Shown: positions 17,812 through 25,860 of the stretch, piece after piece
Layout: every line of letters begins with the position of its first letter
Numbering within the stretch: the stretch's first letter is position 1
Position numbers and translations under genes: made by a program
Source of the DNA: Syntrophaceae bacterium
GTDB taxonomy: Bacteria > Desulfobacterota > Syntrophia > Syntrophales > Smithellaceae
Assembly: GCA_003142535.1 (NCBI GenBank)
Contig: PLMQ01000015.1
Coordinates: forward strand, 56,693 to 120,692
DNA length: 64,000 nt
Direction: 5' to 3'
Notes under the pieces: model-generated
Seen by the model: only the letters and a program-made list of their open reading frames with translations
Databases searched by the model: none
Told to the model about the DNA's origin: nothing

Positions 17812-19913
17812 GGTCAAAGCAATTAACCCTCCTGCCGGATATGAACCGGGCGAGCCGGGAAGGAATAAGCAAAAAGGTTTATATTCTATATTTACTCATA
17901 GGCCTGTTTTTTATCGGCTGTGCCGAAAAACAGATTGTCTATAAGCCTACCACCTTGCAAAAATCTGTTCAGGCAGCAAAGGATACTGCGGAAAAAACCC
18001 CGGTTACTGCGAAGAAAGAAGTGAAAAGCTATGAAGCTCTCCAATCACCGGATTATGAAAAATCAAAGGCTCCTTTGGCCGAAAAGCTGATTCCGGCGGC
18101 GGAAAAGATCGACTTAAAGCGCATCACCGTAACCAAGGGATCTGTCCTGATCAATGTGGAAAATATGCCTCTTTCCGACTTTGTTATCTACGCCCTGGGC
18201 GAAACCATGAAAATTACATTTGTTATGGATGAGAAGGTCATGAGCAACAAACAGCTCGTGACGTTACGGATGCCGCAGGCCATGGCTGCGGATAAGGCAC
18301 TGGAAATAGTCGTCGGATTATTGGAAAAATACGGTATATATCTGGAGGAAAAGGCCAACTCTCTCTATATATTAAGCAACCCCCCGCAGGCGCCGCCGCC
18401 TGAAGCCTATCAAATTCAATATGGTCGGGCACTGAACAGTAATTCCCGTAATATTTTGCAAATCGTTCCTCTGCGGTACACAACGCCCGCCGAAATACAG
18501 CAAGTTTTAACTGATGTTTCGAAAACAACGGTTCAGATCAAGCCTTATGCCCGGGGGAATGTTATGCTTATTTACGGACAGGCTGATCAGATTAAAAAAG
18601 TTCTGGATGTCCTGGAAACATTTGATGTCCCCTACTTTGAGAATAAAAAGATATATTTGTTAAATCTCACTTATATGCGGGCCGCGGATTTCATCACTGA
18701 AATTAAATCAATTTTATCTGGTCTCGGCTTTCGTGTGAGTTCTCAGTTCAATGAACCAGGCCCTCTCTTAATCCCGATAAAACAGTTGAATGCCGTTCTT
18801 TTAGTTGCTCCTGACGAAAAAACAGCAAGACTGATCATTGAATGGAAGGAAAAGCTCGATACGGCGGAATCGGCCGGTGCGGAAGAACGGGCATTCTCTT
18901 TTTTTCCCCGCTATTCTAAAGCTTCGGATTTGGTGAAGTCGATTCAAAACCTCTATGGCGTTTCACCTATAACGGAAACAGCGGCAGGTACGACAACTGC
19001 CGCCGCAAAAACCACCACAACTGTTGCCGGCGTCATGCCCTCCGGCATGAAAATATCGGCTGATGACGGCAAAAATGTCATCCTCATTATCTCTACACCG
19101 GCTTTATATAAAATTATCAATCGCCTGCTCACTGATCTGGATACGCCGCCCAAGCAGGTTCTCATTGAAGCGACGATTGTTGAGCTCACTCTCACGGGTG
19201 AGTTAAAATACGGTGTGGAATGGTTTCTTAAAAATTCCCAGTCGGGAGGCCAGTACACCCTGGGTACATTGGGCAACCTGGGGCTGACGACTATGGGGCT
19301 TTCCTATACGTTCATCAGTGATACAGCGAATTTAGCAGCCACAATAAGTGCGATGGCCACTACGAACAAAGCAAATATTCTTTCGACTCCCCGTCTTATG
19401 GTCCTGGACAATAAAGAGGCGACAATCCAGGTCGGTTCCGACATACCGACAGTAACGGGACAGATGACCACCACTGGTTCTACCTCAACGACGCCCAGTG
19501 TTCTCCAGAATATTACCTATCGCAGTACGGGAATTATGCTGAAAGTAAAGCCGAACATCAATACGGAAGGGCTCCTGACTTTGGAAATCAGCCAGGAGGT
19601 TTCCCAGCCGGGAGCTAACGGTGTTGGCGATTCGCCGATTATTCTGACGCGGCGGATTAGTACAACAGTTGTTGTCGGACACGGGCAGACCGTCGCTTTG
19701 GGTGGCTTATTCTCGGACACCGAAGGGGAGGCGGAAACTAAAGTGCCGCTTCTGGGTGATATTCCTCTGCTGGGAAATCTTTTTAAGTATACAGACAAGA
19801 CCACTGAAAAGACGGAATTACTCATACTGGTTACGCCGACTATTCTGACCAGCACGGAGGAGGCAGTTCAAATAACGGACGAATTAAAAAAACAATTAAA
19901 ATGGTTTAAATAG
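17808..19913 (+). CDS. gspD: Type II secretion outer-membrane secretin GspD (lipoprotein type)
   Basis: 701 aa. A long N-terminus ends in a lipobox-like LFFIGC with Cys38, suggesting that the secretin itself is lipidated. N0 is at about 105-195, N1-N3 at about 205-400, and a Thr/Ala-rich loop at about 392-412. The secretin domain follows with VEATIVELTLTGELKYGVEW, ILSTPRLMVLDNKEATIQVG, VALGGLF and VPLLGDIPLLGNLF. It forms the outer-membrane channel. No separate pilotin gene is seen, which fits a self-targeting lipoprotein. It is last in the operon; a palindromic repeat begins about 30 bp after the stop. Confidence 0.93.
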   Translation: MRSKQLTLLPDMNRASREGISKKVYILYLLIGLFFIGCAEKQIVYKPTTLQKSVQAAKDTAEKTPVTAKKEVKSYEALQSPDYEKSKAPLAEKLIPAAEKIDLKRITVTKGSVLINVENMPLSDFVIYALGETMKITFVMDEKVMSNKQLVTLRMPQAMAADKALEIVVGLLEKYGIYLEEKANSLYILSNPPQAPPPEAYQIQYGRALNSNSRNILQIVPLRYTTPAEIQQVLTDVSKTTVQIKPYARGNVMLIYGQADQIKKVLDVLETFDVPYFENKKIYLLNLTYMRAADFITEIKSILSGLGFRVSSQFNEPGPLLIPIKQLNAVLLVAPDEKTARLIIEWKEKLDTAESAGAEERAFSFFPRYSKASDLVKSIQNLYGVSPITETAAGTTTAAAKTTTTVAGVMPSGMKISADDGKNVILIISTPALYKIINRLLTDLDTPPKQVLIEATIVELTLTGELKYGVEWFLKNSQSGGQYTLGTLGNLGLTTMGLSYTFISDTANLAATISAMATTNKANILSTPRLMVLDNKEATIQVGSDIPTVTGQMTTTGSTSTTPSVLQNITYRSTGIMLKVKPNINTEGLLTLEISQEVSQPGANGVGDSPIILTRRISTTVVVGHGQTVALGGLFSDTEGEAETKVPLLGDIPLLGNLFKYTDKTTEKTELLILVTPTILTSTEEAVQITDELKKQLKWFK

Positions 19914-19940
19914 AGAATAGTTTATCATTATGTATTCCAA

Positions 19941-20230
19941 TGTCATTGACTTAAGGACGTTCATAAAATCCACCCTAACCCTCCTTTAGAAAAGGAGGGC
20001 ACAAGAAAAAGGTTCAAGTTGTTTAAGTCCCCCTTTTTAAGGGGGGAGGAAGACTGCTTTACTTCCCCCTTTTCCTTGTGCCCTTCAGGGTACTTGTGCC
20101 CTTTAGGGTAAAGAGGGTACTCCCCCAATTTTTCCCCCTTTTTTAAAGGGGGATTGAGGGGGATTTTGAGTATGTTCATAAAATCCTCCCTAACCCTCCT
20201 TTAAAAAGGAGGGCAAAAGAAAAAGGGGGA
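19941..20230. repeat. Palindromic dispersed repeat, family C (gene-free copy)
   Basis: Two ~50-bp direct copies starting GTTCATAAAATCC (19959 and 20174) each hold a hairpin of the form CCCTCCTTT/AAAGGAGGG. Between them lie poly-C/poly-G hairpins (CCCCCTTTTTAAGGGGGG type). The left border TGTCATTGACTTAAG (19941-19955) recurs inverted at about 25883-25897. The hairpins could also stop transcription from gspD. Between this and the promoter at 20471, I see nothing beyond two more TTGACA boxes (20368, 20393) with poor -10 partners. Confidence 0.7.
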
Positions 20231-20470
20231 AAAGTTTTGATTATCAACGGTGTATCAGGTTGTGGCACCAGGGGAAATCTTCCCGGACAATTCGGGAAAA
20301 TTTTTTTCTGCCCTCATTTTTTGTTGACTTACCGGGCAGAAGAGTTTAAAAAAGTGTAAAAAATAATTTGACATCACCTTTATTTTTATATATTGACATT
20401 ATACAAAATATATGAATTAAGGAAACTAAACTGTAAGGAAATCATAAATATCGTTACCCTAAATAAGTAG

Positions 20471-20499
20471 TTGACACTTGAATGATCAGGTGGTAATAT
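20471..20499 (+). promoter_or_regulatory. Strong sigma-70-type promoter of the exported-protein gene
   Basis: Consensus TTGACA (20471-20476), an exact 17-bp spacer and TAATAT (20494-20499). Transcription should start near 20506, leaving a ~205-nt leader before ATG 20711. It is the best promoter match in the window. Confidence 0.75.
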
Positions 20500-20595
20500 G
20501 AGAAATAAATATACAATTAAAGCGATAGACGACTCGTAAACCGGGTTAATGAGGGGGTGGTAGGGTTAATTTAATGTAAAAGAAGTTAAAAAAAG

Positions 20596-20627
20596 CTTGA
20601 TTAATTCACAATAATCAAGTTAAGTTT
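20596..20627 (+). promoter_or_regulatory. Leader stem-loop with T-run
   Basis: CTTGATTA (20596-20603) pairs perfectly with TAATCAAG (20612-20619) around an 8-nt loop, and TTAAGTTTTT follows. The stem is AT-rich, so as a terminator it would be weak. An attenuator or mRNA-stability element is possible. Confidence 0.4.
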
Positions 20628-20697
20628 TTCCGAGATACACTGATAATAGAATGATAGAAAATGATAGAACAGGTAATATAAGTAATTCAACTTTTTT

Positions 20698-20704
20698 AAG
20701 GAGG
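20698..20704 (+). promoter_or_regulatory. Strong Shine-Dalgarno site fixing the start at 20711
   Basis: AAGGAGG lies 6 nt before ATG 20711. It decides against an upstream in-frame ATG at 20651, which would place a charged extension before the signal peptide. Confidence 0.85.
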
Positions 20705-20710
20705 AGTAAA

Positions 20711-22492
20711 ATGAAGAGAATTTTAAGTACATTTATTGTTGTGATTGCCTTTGCATTGCTGGCAAGTGGAGCACAGGCCACGCCGACTGTGACTTGGCTT
20801 GATATCGCACCGGGAACTACATTTAGCCAAGGTCCGGCTTTGGCGACTTATGGGCAACCTTATATCATCGGCTATGAGTATCTGCAATCCCTGCCCGCGA
20901 ATACGCCTATACAAATTGACCTCGGCTCGTCAGCGTTAATGGAAAGCCCGGGTGATTGCTCTACATCAGCAACGACCGGGGCGTTCGGTAATATTTTATA
21001 TTCACCGATGATTTCTATCAGCGTTGGCAGTACCGTGGTTATGACCGCGAACAATGGTGCGCTAAAGAATGCCCAATACGCTTTATGGAACTTGGGTAAT
21101 CCTAGCGGTTCCCCAGAGAGTCAAGCCCTGTTTGCCCTTGGTGGCACGCTGTGTGCGAATATGAACGCCAGTTCAGCTTCTGGTATTACTGGTGGCCTCT
21201 CGTCGATCACGCTCCAGTTCACTAACGCTTATAATGTAATATCTACTGCCCCAGTGGGTACGCCGGCTGTGGAGGCGGGAGATATAGTAGTATTGCTTAA
21301 TAACACTCAGGCACCTTTTATCGGCGGGACAGGAACCCACGTGAGTGCTACTCCTAACGAACCCGTGATTCTTATTACCCCGGCAACATTGGGTCTCGGC
21401 CTTCCCGGCATGACCCTTCAGGTAACATCTGGTAGAGATACCACCGGAACCCCATTAACTCAACTGTACACAGCTCCCGCCACAATTGTCGAGGCTGTCA
21501 ATCAGTCGAGCGTCGTCTGGATAGGATATCCGCCTTCAGTCTCAATGACGCCTACCACTTCTGTAATTGATGTAAACGCAGGCGCCGGCCGGATGAGCTT
21601 CGTTCCTAACGCACCAACTACGGCTGCACATTATTCCAGGTTCGAACTTGAGCTTATACCTCCGACATCAACAGTTAACTGGGGTATCAATGTTTGTACA
21701 TCCAACTACACCCTGACCCTTGCTGACGATACATTAGAACCAGCTATTACTACTGTAACCATTGGAACGGGAACGTCCCCGTTTACGCCGATGGTTACTC
21801 CTCCAGCCGGTTACATGCAAGGATGGACATCTACGGGAACTGCCGGTAACCTTCTGACAACACAAACAATTACGATTACTGTCAACGGCACGACAATATT
21901 GAACACTGGTAAGTTTTATTTAAAATTGGTTCTTGCCCCAGTGACAGTACCGCCAATGTCACCACTGACAGTAATGGATTTCACGCTTGCCGACCAATGG
22001 GTTCTCAACAACACGTCAATCAGAGTTCCTTATATGTTGATTGATGCCAGAACAGCACTCAACTCTGGTTACGTCAGCTTCATCGAGCTCGTGAACAGGT
22101 CTGGTGATGATGTATGCGTAGACTTGGATGCGAATATTTCCGATGCGGCCGCCGCCCCTCTTCCTACAGAGACACCCGGTGTTTTTGCGCTCAGCACGAA
22201 CGGCCCGAACTTAACCTGTGCTTTTACTCTGGCTGCCCACGCTGTTACCATAGTTCAGCCGACGGATATTGTTGGTTATTTCCCCGGTAGTCTGACCAAC
22301 ACAAAGTTGTATCGTGTTGGTTTAACGCTGTACGTGGCTGCACCCCAGAATTCAGTGGATGCTACCGCATTCCAGATTGCACCGGATGGCAACAGAACAA
22401 ACGTCCCCGTGCTCTATAATCTGAATACCACCAGCATCAACATAGGTGGTACTCCTATCCTCAACGGTATCGGTAGACAGTGGCTGCAATAA
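20711..22492 (+). CDS. Exported surface-type protein of unknown family
   Basis: 593 aa. A classic signal peptide starts MKRILSTFIVVIAFALLASG and is cleaved after AQA (about residue 23). The mature part is rich in Thr, Pro, Ala, Gly and Val with alternating hydrophobic patterns, suggesting beta-sandwich domains. It has five cysteines and no transmembrane anchor, LPXTG, PEP-CTERM or OmpA-like tail. I recognise no family. Its own consensus promoter, perfect RBS and strong terminator point to high expression as a single-gene unit. Position directly after the type II operon makes it a candidate exoprotein or S-layer-like surface protein; that is inference. It ends GIGRQWLQ. Confidence 0.8.
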   Translation: MKRILSTFIVVIAFALLASGAQATPTVTWLDIAPGTTFSQGPALATYGQPYIIGYEYLQSLPANTPIQIDLGSSALMESPGDCSTSATTGAFGNILYSPMISISVGSTVVMTANNGALKNAQYALWNLGNPSGSPESQALFALGGTLCANMNASSASGITGGLSSITLQFTNAYNVISTAPVGTPAVEAGDIVVLLNNTQAPFIGGTGTHVSATPNEPVILITPATLGLGLPGMTLQVTSGRDTTGTPLTQLYTAPATIVEAVNQSSVVWIGYPPSVSMTPTTSVIDVNAGAGRMSFVPNAPTTAAHYSRFELELIPPTSTVNWGINVCTSNYTLTLADDTLEPAITTVTIGTGTSPFTPMVTPPAGYMQGWTSTGTAGNLLTTQTITITVNGTTILNTGKFYLKLVLAPVTVPPMSPLTVMDFTLADQWVLNNTSIRVPYMLIDARTALNSGYVSFIELVNRSGDDVCVDLDANISDAAAAPLPTETPGVFALSTNGPNLTCAFTLAAHAVTIVQPTDIVGYFPGSLTNTKLYRVGLTLYVAAPQNSVDATAFQIAPDGNRTNVPVLYNLNTTSINIGGTPILNGIGRQWLQ

Positions 22493-22528
22493 GAAGTTTT
22501 AACAATCAACCGGTCTAACTGACCATAA

Positions 22529-22559
22529 CGCCCCCGCTTCTGTGGCGGGGGCGTTTTTT
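22529..22559 (+). terminator. Rho-independent terminator of the exported-protein gene
   Basis: CGCCCCCGC (22529-22537) pairs perfectly with GCGGGGGCG (22545-22553) around a 7-nt loop, followed by six T. It lies 37 bp after the stop codon. Confidence 0.95.
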
Positions 22560-22636
22560 CACTATAATCCCCCTTGTTGTTTAGTCTGAAGTTTGCTTTT
22601 GACAAATTCGCGGAATTTTTTAAAGAATAAAAAGAA

Positions 22637-23143
22637 ATGAAACTCAACATCGGCTGCGGGCTGGACTACCGTGATGGTTTTATCAATATAGACGGCAGAG
22701 AGGATCTGCCGAGGATTGATAAGATCATCAACATCAGCAAGAATTCACTCCTCGATTATTTTGCCGTAGGTTCGATTGATTATCTCCTGGCCAATGATTT
22801 TATCGAGCATCATTTTCACTGGCAGGCAGTCAGCCTCCTCACGGAGTTCTTTTCGCTGCTGAAGTCCGGCGGAGCATTGGAGATGAGGTTGCCTGATTGT
22901 AATTACATTGTTAATGCTCAGCATATAACTATCGAGGAAAAAATCACTCTGCTCTTCGGAGGGCAGGATATTCCTCAGGGCGAGGCGGACCCTCTCTCCC
23001 GGAAAAAGTTTCCGGAGTTTTTCTGTCATAAATACGGATATACTCGAGAAACGATGCAGCGGGAACTTCAGGCTGTGGGCTTTATTGATATTCAAACATC
23101 CGCTGCCGGCACAAATTTCCTAATCATCGCTAAAAAACCTTAA
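22637..23143 (+). CDS. Small class I SAM-dependent methyltransferase-like protein
   Basis: 168 aa. It begins with the SAM loop LNIGCGLDYRDGFINID (3-19). A DYLLANDFIEHHF motif (helix before the acceptor site), LKSGGALEMRLPD and a C-terminal Tyr-rich region match the short methyltransferases of glycan clusters, often annotated as methyltransferase type 11 or SAM-dependent. The natural substrate may be a nucleotide sugar or lipid-linked sugar. It is the first gene after the terminator and is followed 9 bp later by the pyruvyl transferase gene, so the two are co-transcribed. Confidence 0.75.
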   Translation: MKLNIGCGLDYRDGFINIDGREDLPRIDKIINISKNSLLDYFAVGSIDYLLANDFIEHHFHWQAVSLLTEFFSLLKSGGALEMRLPDCNYIVNAQHITIEEKITLLFGGQDIPQGEADPLSRKKFPEFFCHKYGYTRETMQRELQAVGFIDIQTSAAGTNFLIIAKKP

Positions 23144-23152
23144 GGCCATTTT

Positions 23153-24214
23153 TTGAAAAATCCCGGTATTTTTAAATTTTCTGAATCACGATCAGCCCTT
23201 TGCGGTCCATTGAATATTTTATTTTCATCAACACGACAATGGAATCCGGGCGATGAGTTCATTTTTTTTGGTATTCGCCATCTTTTCGAGGAAATCATCA
23301 GGGATAGAAAGATTAACTGGGTGCTCTATGACCGAAATCCTGATTTAAATATTAACGGGTTTATCGACCGGGCTCATAAAGAGAATATCCGGGGTAATTC
23401 CTTCCAGCAGGGCGATCCGGGATCAATCAATATAGCCCTTATTGCCGGTACACCGGAATGGTTTGATCGGCCCCTGACAAATTTTTACAGAGCCGTGCAG
23501 AATGAACAATTGCCTCTTTTTCTGATTGGTCTTGGTTATATCGACGCCCCTGTTAATTTCAGCGAAAATGAACTTTATTGCCTGAAAAATCTATCCCCAG
23601 TGATTACGGCAAGAGATGAATATGCATCCCGGGAATTGGCCAAGGAAGGCATTCTCTCGGAGTTACTTCCCTGCCCGGCGCTTTTTGCTTCATCAACAGA
23701 AAAAATTCCGACAAAGATTCGCCGGATAGGGTTCATTCTGCAAACGAGTAAAACAATAAATCAGTTGATACCACAAGCTCTTACGGAAACTTGTATTAAT
23801 ACGATTAAAAAACTGAGAACGGCAAAACGACAAGTTGATGTCATTTGTCACTATATTGATGAATTTACGGAATTTTCCCGAACGTTACCTCCTGTCCGTT
23901 ATTCTTACGATGCCCGTGACTATATAGAAATATTAGCTGATTATGATCTGATCATTTCCACCCGGCTTCATGGCGCCATATTGGCTAATTCCGTGGGTAA
24001 ACCGGCTATTTTGTTAAATGTAAATGATGCCAGATGTAATGGCGCCGCAGCTCTCTTCCCCTGTATTTATTCCGCGCCACCGGATCATGACATCTTAATC
24101 AACTTGATCGATTCGCTTCAGGTAAGTCATTGGCAAAGATTGCCAAAATGGAAAGCTGATATGAAAAGTCAGTATTTAAATATTTTAAGAAATGCCTTGT
24201 TAAAATTGATGTGA
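23153..24214 (+). CDS. Polysaccharide pyruvyl transferase family protein
   Basis: 353 aa with a GT-B-like fold. The N-terminal RQWNPGDEFIFFGIRHLF is typical of the family (CsaB/WcaK group), as are NIALIAGTPEWFD, FLIGLGYI, ITARDEYASREL and the late ISTRLHGAILANSVGKPAILL, whose Arg-Leu-His motif marks the active site. Members add a ketal-pyruvate from phosphoenolpyruvate to a glycan sugar. The start is TTG 23153; no better ATG is in frame. Its TGA stop touches the left end of the MITE-like element. Removing that element leaves the stop 6 bp from the wzm ATG, so the two genes were once adjacent in one operon. Confidence 0.85.
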   Translation: MKNPGIFKFSESRSALCGPLNILFSSTRQWNPGDEFIFFGIRHLFEEIIRDRKINWVLYDRNPDLNINGFIDRAHKENIRGNSFQQGDPGSINIALIAGTPEWFDRPLTNFYRAVQNEQLPLFLIGLGYIDAPVNFSENELYCLKNLSPVITARDEYASRELAKEGILSELLPCPALFASSTEKIPTKIRRIGFILQTSKTINQLIPQALTETCINTIKKLRTAKRQVDVICHYIDEFTEFSRTLPPVRYSYDARDYIEILADYDLIISTRLHGAILANSVGKPAILLNVNDARCNGAAALFPCIYSAPPDHDILINLIDSLQVSHWQRLPKWKADMKSQYLNILRNALLKLM

Positions 24215-24400
24215 GAGCTTTGCACAACCCCTCTAATCGTCATACCGGTTTATGACCTTTAGGTTACGAAGGCCGGCGAAGTACCCTTTAGGGTGTATCC
24301 AGGAAACACTTGATAATACTGGATTCCGGTTTTCATAACCTAAAGGTCACAAGACCGGAATGACAAAATTCGTGGTTTTATACAGTTGTGCAAAGGTCTC
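24213..24400. mobile_element. 188-bp MITE-like element, copy 1, with target-site duplication
   Basis: The termini are GAGAGCTTTGCACAAC (24213-24228) and GTTGTGCAAAGGTCTC (24385-24400), inverted repeats matching at 15 of 16 positions. GATGT stands on both sides (24208-24212 and 24401-24405) as a 5-bp target duplication. The inside is roughly palindromic, with ACCTTTAGGTTA (24257) mirrored by TAACCTAAAGGT (24341). It carries no gene and needs an outside transposase. Confidence 0.9.
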
Positions 24401-24413
24401 GATGTGAGCACAA

Positions 24414-25199
24414 ATGATATTCAGCATCTGGAAATATAGAAAATTTATCTGGAAGAGCGCGGCACGGGATCTCTGGTATCGCTATGCGGGTTCATCAATA
24501 GGATTTCTCTGGAATGTAATTAATCCGCTTTGCCAGATTATGATATACACAATAGTGTTTTCTCAACTGATGGTTATCCGGATACCCAATCTGCCGTCAG
24601 GCTTTGGTTTTGCCATTTATCTTTGCTCCGGTCTGATTCCGTGGCTTGGATTCAGTGAGACAGTGAGTCGCTGTACTAACTCCTTTGTGGAAAATGCTAA
24701 CTATTTACGCAAACTGGCGATACCGGAACAGGTGTTTGTGGCGCAGAATGCGGGAAGCAGTTTTTTCAGTCTGATGATAGGTATGGCGCTGCTGGTAGCT
24801 ATCTGCTTTATTTTAGGCCATTACCCTGCGTGGTCCTGGATCAGTCTGCCCCTGGTCCTTATTTTGCTTCAAGGATTTGGCTTTGGTCTTGGTCTCCTGT
24901 TCGGAGTACTGAATGCATTCTTTCGGGATATCGGCCAGGTTGTTAATCTTTTCCTCCAGTTGTGGTTTTGGGCAACCCCCATTGTTTATACCGAAAATAT
25001 TTTACCGGAAAGTTTGAAAAGCTGGCTGTTTTTAAATCCGGCGTATCCTTTTATTCATTCATTGCAAGCTATCATAGTTGATCAGGTCTGGCCTGCCGGA
25101 AATATGTGGGCGGCAATGATTTTGCTGGCCTTTGTTTTTCCTTTATTGGGTTATCTCCTGCTCAGGAAACTCAGGCCTGAACTGCGTGATGTTCTGTAA
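24414..25199 (+). CDS. wzm: O-antigen ABC transporter permease Wzm
   Basis: 261 aa ABC-2 type permease with six hydrophobic segments. The N-terminal SAARDLWYRYAGSSIGFLWN is the hallmark of polysaccharide exporters (KpsM/Wzm/TagG), and the C-terminal half has FFRDIGQVVNLFLQLWFWAT and YTENILPE. It moves undecaprenyl-linked or lipid-linked O-polysaccharide across the inner membrane with Wzt. The gene is boxed in by two near-identical 185-bp elements. Its wzt partner lies 1 kb downstream, beyond a nuclease gene. Confidence 0.92.
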   Translation: MIFSIWKYRKFIWKSAARDLWYRYAGSSIGFLWNVINPLCQIMIYTIVFSQLMVIRIPNLPSGFGFAIYLCSGLIPWLGFSETVSRCTNSFVENANYLRKLAIPEQVFVAQNAGSSFFSLMIGMALLVAICFILGHYPAWSWISLPLVLILLQGFGFGLGLLFGVLNAFFRDIGQVVNLFLQLWFWATPIVYTENILPESLKSWLFLNPAYPFIHSLQAIIVDQVWPAGNMWAAMILLAFVFPLLGYLLLRKLRPELRDVL

Positions 25200-25238
25200 T
25201 TGACGGCAATTTCCTGTCAGGAGTGAGACAATATCATT

Positions 25239-25423
25239 GAGAGCTTTGCACAACCCCTCTAATCGTCATACCGGTTTATGACCTTTAGGTTACGAAGGCC
25301 GGCGAAGTACCCTTTAGGGTGTATCCAGGAAACACTTGATAATACTGGATTCCGGTTTTCATAACCTAAAGGTCACAAGACCGGAATGACAAAATTCGTG
25401 GTTTTATACAGTTGTGCAAAGGT
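25239..25423. mobile_element. 185-bp MITE-like element, copy 2, right end truncated
   Basis: It appears identical to copy 1 over 185 nt by eye. It has the left terminus GAGAGCTTTGCACAAC but breaks off after GTTGTGCAAAGGT, where copy 1 has three more bases. No target duplication is visible. Family C sequence begins directly after, so the end was probably lost by a later rearrangement. Confidence 0.85.
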
Positions 25424-25491
25424 TTAGGAGGGTAAAAGGGTACTCCCCAATTTTCCCCCTTTTTAAAGGGGGAGTAAGGGGGATTTATTAA
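25424..25491. repeat. Family C palindrome, left of the DUF559 gene
   Basis: A GGAGGGTAAAAGGGTACTCC block is followed by the hairpin CCCCCTTTTTAAAGGGGG (25456-25473) and the tail GTAAGGGGGATTTATTAA, which runs straight into ATG 25492. The same block occurs at 20110-20165. Confidence 0.75.
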
Positions 25492-25860
25492 ATGCTGCCC
25501 TTCAATAAGAAACTCAAAGCGTTCGCCCGGAATTTAAGAAGCAACATGACCGATGCCGAGCGGCTTATCTGGTCGAAGATCAGGAAGAAACAGATTGGCG
25601 ATTTACAGTTTTATCGGCAGAAAAATATCGGCAATTACATCGTGGATTTTTACTGCCCAAAGGGGAAACTCATTGTGGAGATAGATGGCGGGCAACATTA
25701 TGAGAGTGATGGGATGAAGAAAGATCGGGAAAGGGATCGATATCTTCAGATGCTTGGATTTGTCGTGTTGCGCTTTTCCGACATAGACGTGCTCAAAAAC
25801 ATTGATGGAGTGGTTGAAAGAATCCATGGACATTTAAAATCTCCCCCAACCCCTCTTTAA
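25492..25860 (+). CDS. DUF559 endonuclease-like protein (Vsr/PD-(D/E)xK fold)
   Basis: 122 aa, the normal size for DUF559. Conserved elements in order are MTDAERLIWSKIR (19-31), FYRQKNIGNYIVDFYC (40-55, with Asp52) and IVEIDGGQHYESD (61-73, with Glu63, Asp65 and His69 of the nuclease centre). The C-terminal LGFVVLRFSDIDVLKN resembles Vsr-like nucleases. Its DNA target is unknown. The start codon follows a family C palindrome. The last codons (SPPTPL) and stop lie inside another, so the gene is bounded by repeats on both sides. It interrupts the wzm-wzt pair and has no link to glycan assembly. Confidence 0.88.
   Translation: MLPFNKKLKAFARNLRSNMTDAERLIWSKIRKKQIGDLQFYRQKNIGNYIVDFYCPKGKLIVEIDGGQHYESDGMKKDRERDRYLQMLGFVVLRFSDIDVLKNIDGVVERIHGHLKSPPTPL

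Noticed and set aside
19959-20230. CRISPR array
   Set aside because: Only two imperfect direct repeats about 215 bp apart; no regular spacers or cas genes.
20507-20640. GEMM (c-di-GMP) riboswitch in the leader
   Set aside because: The conserved GGCAAACC and GGACGCAAAGCC elements are absent.
20711-22492. Exported protein as a PEP-CTERM/exosortase substrate, suggested by the DUF218 gene in the window
   Set aside because: Its C-terminus has no PEP motif, membrane helix or basic tail, and no exosortase gene is present.
24213-25423. Composite transposon carrying wzm
   Set aside because: No transposase is encoded, and copy 1 has its own target duplication, showing an independent insertion.
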